From: Planctomycetota bacterium
GTDB lineage: Bacteria > Planctomycetota > Phycisphaerae > Phycisphaerales > SM1A02
Assembly: GCA_014381385.1 (NCBI GenBank)
Contig: JACNLR010000082.1
Span: forward strand, 1 to 8,079
Direction: 5' to 3'
Length of the DNA: 8,079 nt
Below, one piece after another: positions 5,463 through 8,079 of the stretch (its first letter is position 1; each line of letters opens with the position of its first letter). The translations under genes and the position numbers were made by a program. A model generated the notes under the pieces. That model made no database searches and was not told the DNA's origin. It was given only the letters and a program-made list of their open reading frames with translations.

Positions 5463-7238
5463 TTAGTTATCAATCCGAACGGAGGGTTCAAAGACACGGC
5501 GAAGCAGTGTTTCGTCAGCATTCCAAATTACCGTTGTATCTTTGGTGTAATACCAGATGAAGCGTAATCGCTGCCAGCCAGCATCGCCAACGCTGTGGAA
5601 CAGGGTAACAAACTCACCGTCATGTTCCGGGTGATTCATGGTGTGGAGAACTGCGAGGTCCTCGCCTTCGTAGGAATTGCCACCTACAGTAAAACCTGTT
5701 TCTGTAAACGTAATCGAATCATCACACTTTGCTAAAAGTTTTGCGTACTTTTGAATTGGTTCATTTCCGATTAAGAGCATGTTTGCTCCGTCGTCAACAT
5801 CTGCGAGCCAAGCGCCTGTATCGTTGAGTACTTCTTGCGTCGTATCCACCTCGACGGACGCGCCCGAGAGTGTTCCAGCAATGGTAGGACTGATTTGACC
5901 TTTTGGAAACAAACGGTAATACCTGTAGTCGGGATCAATCGATATCCAATTCTCTCCTCTGAGCACGTCAAGTGATTGCTGTGCAACTGCAGTTAAGTTC
6001 GCAGTTGTTTCTGGGACGTTATGTTCATACACCCAGTATTGGAAGAACGGATCGAGCCAGCCAGAGGGTCTATCTGGAAATGTCTCTTCTGCAGAAACTT
6101 GAATCTCCTTCCAAGATGCTGATTTTCCCATATTGTCTTCTGCAAATCGCGCGAGCATCGGCCAAATTTTACTTGTTGACGCATCTTCGACTACACCCTC
6201 GTTGAGCACGTCTTCAAGCATCATGAAGACAAACGCGCCTTTGTCATATCCAACATACCGATCGACGGGTCCATCTGCAGGATCAGCGGAACCGAAATCA
6301 CAAAGCGAGCCGTTATCGAGTGTCGGGTCGAGCGATACTTTGTTGAGTAAACCCCTTCTGTACGAACGCGCTGCAGTTGGTCCATCTTCAAGTGCTCTTC
6401 TCCCGTAGTTTGCAGAATAACTTGTGAGCGCTTCGCACCAGTTGCCATGTGTTGCGTCAACATACACACCATTACCCCACCAATTATGTAGCAATTCGTG
6501 ATCGAGATAACCTGGCGCAAGAGATTTCGGCGCCATGCCGACCACTCTTGGACCAAGAACTGTAAACCCGGGATACGCAAATCCACTTGAAAAGAAATTT
6601 TCGACAATAGTAAATTGTTCGTAGGGATATTTTCCTAGCAATGGTGTGTAGAGGTGTAAATATTGTTCAGAGGCATCTAGATAATATTCAGATTTGTCTG
6701 CGTGGTTTGGAGCAAGGTGCACTGAAACAGTAACATCATCATCTTGTATTGCAACGGTTCTCTTTCTCACAACATGCTTGTTGCCAACGAGCGCCATGCC
6801 ATCAACGGGTCTTGGCGTTTGCCAAGCATCTCTGGTTGGATTTCCAGTTCCGACAAATTCCCACCCTTCAATTGGGTCAATTTTTAACTGCATTGAACGC
6901 AGAATAGGATTTCCATCTTTGTCGAGAGGGGTTGGGTACCACCCTGCCCAGTCAGATAAGAAAACGCCATCTTCTCCGATGTGTGCATCTACTGAGAAGT
7001 TGTGAATTTGCCCAACCCGCTCACCGGACGCCACATCGTCTTGAAATTCTCTCACCCACTCAATGTAATTATCTGTTTGACGTACGATGGTGAGTCCATC
7101 GGTTTGCAAGGAGTACTCATTACAATCAGTAATGGTAGTTTCGCCGTGAAGTGTTCCAGCCGCCGGATCAAGCGTGATGTGCAAAGTTTGATGCGGTGTT
7201 GTGGAATATAATAAACAAGTAATGGTTAGTACAATCAT
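5463..7238 (-). CDS. Exported M1-like (gluzincin) metallopeptidase, divergent subfamily
   Basis: The protein has 591 residues. A short hydrophobic N-terminus (MIVLTITCLLYS) may be a signal peptide, although it has no Lys or Arg. The N-terminal beta domain begins LHITLDPAAGTLHGETTI. The zinc site is HELLH (247-251) with NWWGN following. The next Glu is Glu269 in GNWCEALTSY, 17 residues after the last His instead of the usual 18. The GxMEN position reads GFAYP (219-223), lacking the Glu that holds the substrate's free amine. Tyr331 in GYDKGAF fits the catalytic Tyr. After about 410 comes a distinct C-terminal region (DPDYRYYRLFPKGQISPT). I recall bacterial relatives with the same NWWGNxVYVD...GNWxE layout, so the spacing may be a subfamily trait. 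It is likely a peptidase, though perhaps not an aminopeptidase. An in-frame TAA shortly upstream fixes the ATG at 7238. Confidence 0.87.
   Translation of the reverse strand: MIVLTITCLLYSTTPHQTLHITLDPAAGTLHGETTITDCNEYSLQTDGLTIVRQTDNYIEWVREFQDDVASGERVGQIHNFSVDAHIGEDGVFLSDWAGWYPTPLDKDGNPILRSMQLKIDPIEGWEFVGTGNPTRDAWQTPRPVDGMALVGNKHVVRKRTVAIQDDDVTVSVHLAPNHADKSEYYLDASEQYLHLYTPLLGKYPYEQFTIVENFFSSGFAYPGFTVLGPRVVGMAPKSLAPGYLDHELLHNWWGNGVYVDATHGNWCEALTSYSANYGRRALEDGPTAARSYRRGLLNKVSLDPTLDNGSLCDFGSADPADGPVDRYVGYDKGAFVFMMLEDVLNEGVVEDASTSKIWPMLARFAEDNMGKSASWKEIQVSAEETFPDRPSGWLDPFFQYWVYEHNVPETTANLTAVAQQSLDVLRGENWISIDPDYRYYRLFPKGQISPTIAGTLSGASVEVDTTQEVLNDTGAWLADVDDGANMLLIGNEPIQKYAKLLAKCDDSITFTETGFTVGGNSYEGEDLAVLHTMNHPEHDGEFVTLFHSVGDAGWQRLRFIWYYTKDTTVIWNADETLLRRVFEPSVRIDN
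7207..7212 (+). promoter_or_regulatory. Possible -10 box for the apbE gene
   Basis: A perfect TATAAT lies 9 bases before the ATG at 7222, inside the signal-peptide codons of the opposite-strand M1-like gene. A start near 7219 would give a leader of about 3 bases. No -35 match sits at 16-18 bases (TTGATG at 7188-7193 is only 13 away), so the evidence is the hexamer and its position. Confidence 0.45.
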
Positions 7239-8079
7239 AAGAGTATTATTTTACATGGGACTTACGTTCTTTGTTTCGTGCAAAAAAACACCAGCAAAAC
7301 GTGTTGCTTCTTTTGAATCAATGGGGACTATGGTGTTCGTTCAACCAGCACTGTATGTTTCAGAGGTTAAAGAAGTGTTTACTCTAACTGAGGCTGAAAT
7401 GAGTGAATGGAAAAGTGAATCCCCCCTTTCAAAAATCAATCGCAGCGCAGGTATAACATCCGTTGAATGCTCAGAATTGCTTGTTGCTGGGGTTGCAGAA
7501 TCGCTTTCCGTTGCTGAATTAACAAACGGCGCGTTTGATCCAACATGGGCATGTATGTGGGATATCTGGGATTTTAACACTTCGATTGTTCCAGATAAAC
7601 AAGAAATCAATTCGCGGTTACCACTTGTGGATTGGAATAAAGTAGAAGTACGTGGAAACTCTGTTTTCTTGCAAAAAGAAGGAATGCTACTTGGTCTTGG
7701 CGGTATTGCAAAAGGAATTGCACTTGATAATGCACGTGATTCTTTAGTTTCTAATGGTATCGATGATTTTATGTTGCAATGTGGCGGTCAAATACTTGCC
7801 CATGGAAAAGAAAGAGTTGTTGGTATCCGTAATCCCGATGGCGTTCCTCATGCGATTATCGGGAAGGTCGCCATCAAAAACCAATCTATCTCAACAAGTG
7901 GGAATTACGAAAAATATTTTGTACTTGATGCTGTTCGTTACCACCATATTTTAGACCCAAGAACTGGTTACCCAGCAACGGGAATGAAAAGTGTCACAGT
8001 GATTACAGAAAATGCAGCTCTTGGAGATGCACTCTCAACGGCCCTATTTGTGATGGGTACAGAGAAGGGAATGCAATTT
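7222..8079 (+). CDS. apbE: FAD:protein FMN transferase lipoprotein (ApbE), 3' partial
   Basis: The enzyme moves FMN from FAD onto a Thr/Ser of a target protein (for example in Nqr, Rnf or FMN-binding domains), outside the cytoplasmic membrane (EC 2.7.1.180). The frame stays open to the window end, with 286 codons visible; probably a few dozen residues are missing. Family motifs in order: FESMGT, EMSEWKSESPLSKIN, GAFDPTW (Asp106), LGGIAKG (160-165), LQCGGQI, STSGNYEKYF, YHHILDPRTGYP (His242, Asp245), and the Mg-binding pair Asp269 and Thr273 in GDALSTA. I chose the ATG at 7222 because it yields a lipoprotein signal (Arg7, hydrophobic core, FVSC with Cys20) and follows a TATAAT; the ATG at 7255 would leave only eight residues before that Cys. 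GTG 7201 is also in frame. The target protein is not in view. Confidence 0.94.
   Translation, partial: MVSTIIRVLFYMGLTFFVSCKKTPAKRVASFESMGTMVFVQPALYVSEVKEVFTLTEAEMSEWKSESPLSKINRSAGITSVECSELLVAGVAESLSVAELTNGAFDPTWACMWDIWDFNTSIVPDKQEINSRLPLVDWNKVEVRGNSVFLQKEGMLLGLGGIAKGIALDNARDSLVSNGIDDFMLQCGGQILAHGKERVVGIRNPDGVPHAIIGKVAIKNQSISTSGNYEKYFVLDAVRYHHILDPRTGYPATGMKSVTVITENAALGDALSTALFVMGTEKGMQF
7248..7253 (-). promoter_or_regulatory. Possible -10 box for the M1-like peptidase gene
   Basis: On the minus strand, TAAAAT (7253-7248) ends 9 bases before the ATG at 7238, implying a start near 7241 and an almost leaderless transcript. No Shine-Dalgarno is present. It lies inside the first codons of apbE on the other strand. 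The box is a weak match in an AT-rich stretch, with no evident -35. Confidence 0.35.

Noticed and set aside
7255..7257. ATG 7255 as the apbE start
   Set aside because: It would leave eight residues before the lipobox Cys with no positive charge, too short for a signal peptide. ATG 7222 gives a normal lipoprotein signal.
1..8079. A new defence or mobile system
   Set aside because: I found no transposase, integrase, nuclease, restriction, toxin-antitoxin or phage gene, no direct-repeat array, and no composition shift; all recognisable genes are ordinary chromosomal functions.

Overview
The window looks like a piece of chromosome from a planctomycete-type bacterium, most likely of the class Phycisphaerae, with moderate base composition. 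The main taxonomic clues are: a secreted protein joining a dockerin-like calcium loop to Cys-rich 'GACC...C...C...C...NCP' repeats; several lipoproteins and exported proteins of kinds common in that phylum (DUF1573, DUF1579, M1 peptidases); and start codons that mostly lack a Shine-Dalgarno sequence. This placement is inferred from protein style. No rRNA or other marker gene is present.

Layout. (1) 1-759, + strand: the C-terminal part of a secreted Cys-rich protein whose start lies off the left edge, followed by a strong intrinsic terminator (788-818). (2) 826-1425, - strand: an exported DUF1579 protein. (3) 1471-5444, + strand: a tight four-gene cluster, probably one operon. It encodes a DUF1573 lipoprotein, a dCMP deaminase, an M1 metallopeptidase lipoprotein and a Lys-tailed protein of unknown function. 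The junctions are 4 nt apart, a 4-nt ATGA overlap, and 5 nt apart. (4) 5463-7238, - strand: a second, distant M1-like metallopeptidase, convergent with the operon. (5) 7222-8079, + strand: an ApbE-type FAD:protein FMN transferase lipoprotein cut off by the right edge. Its start overlaps the start of gene 4 head to head by 17 bp. No stretch above 300 bases lacks a gene. I saw no tRNA, rRNA, CRISPR, IS element or phage gene.

Function. Most of the products are exported: surface or envelope proteins, two gluzincin metallopeptidases and a periplasmic flavinylating enzyme. The dCMP deaminase is a cytosolic nucleotide enzyme and the outlier. The genes do not form a recognisable pathway, and I see no clear new multi-gene system. 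The points most worth checking are: the face-to-face start and promoter arrangement at 7207-7253; a recurring layout in which a -10-like box sits 7-9 nt before the start codon, suggesting leaderless mRNAs; and the altered active-site motifs of the second M1-like protein.
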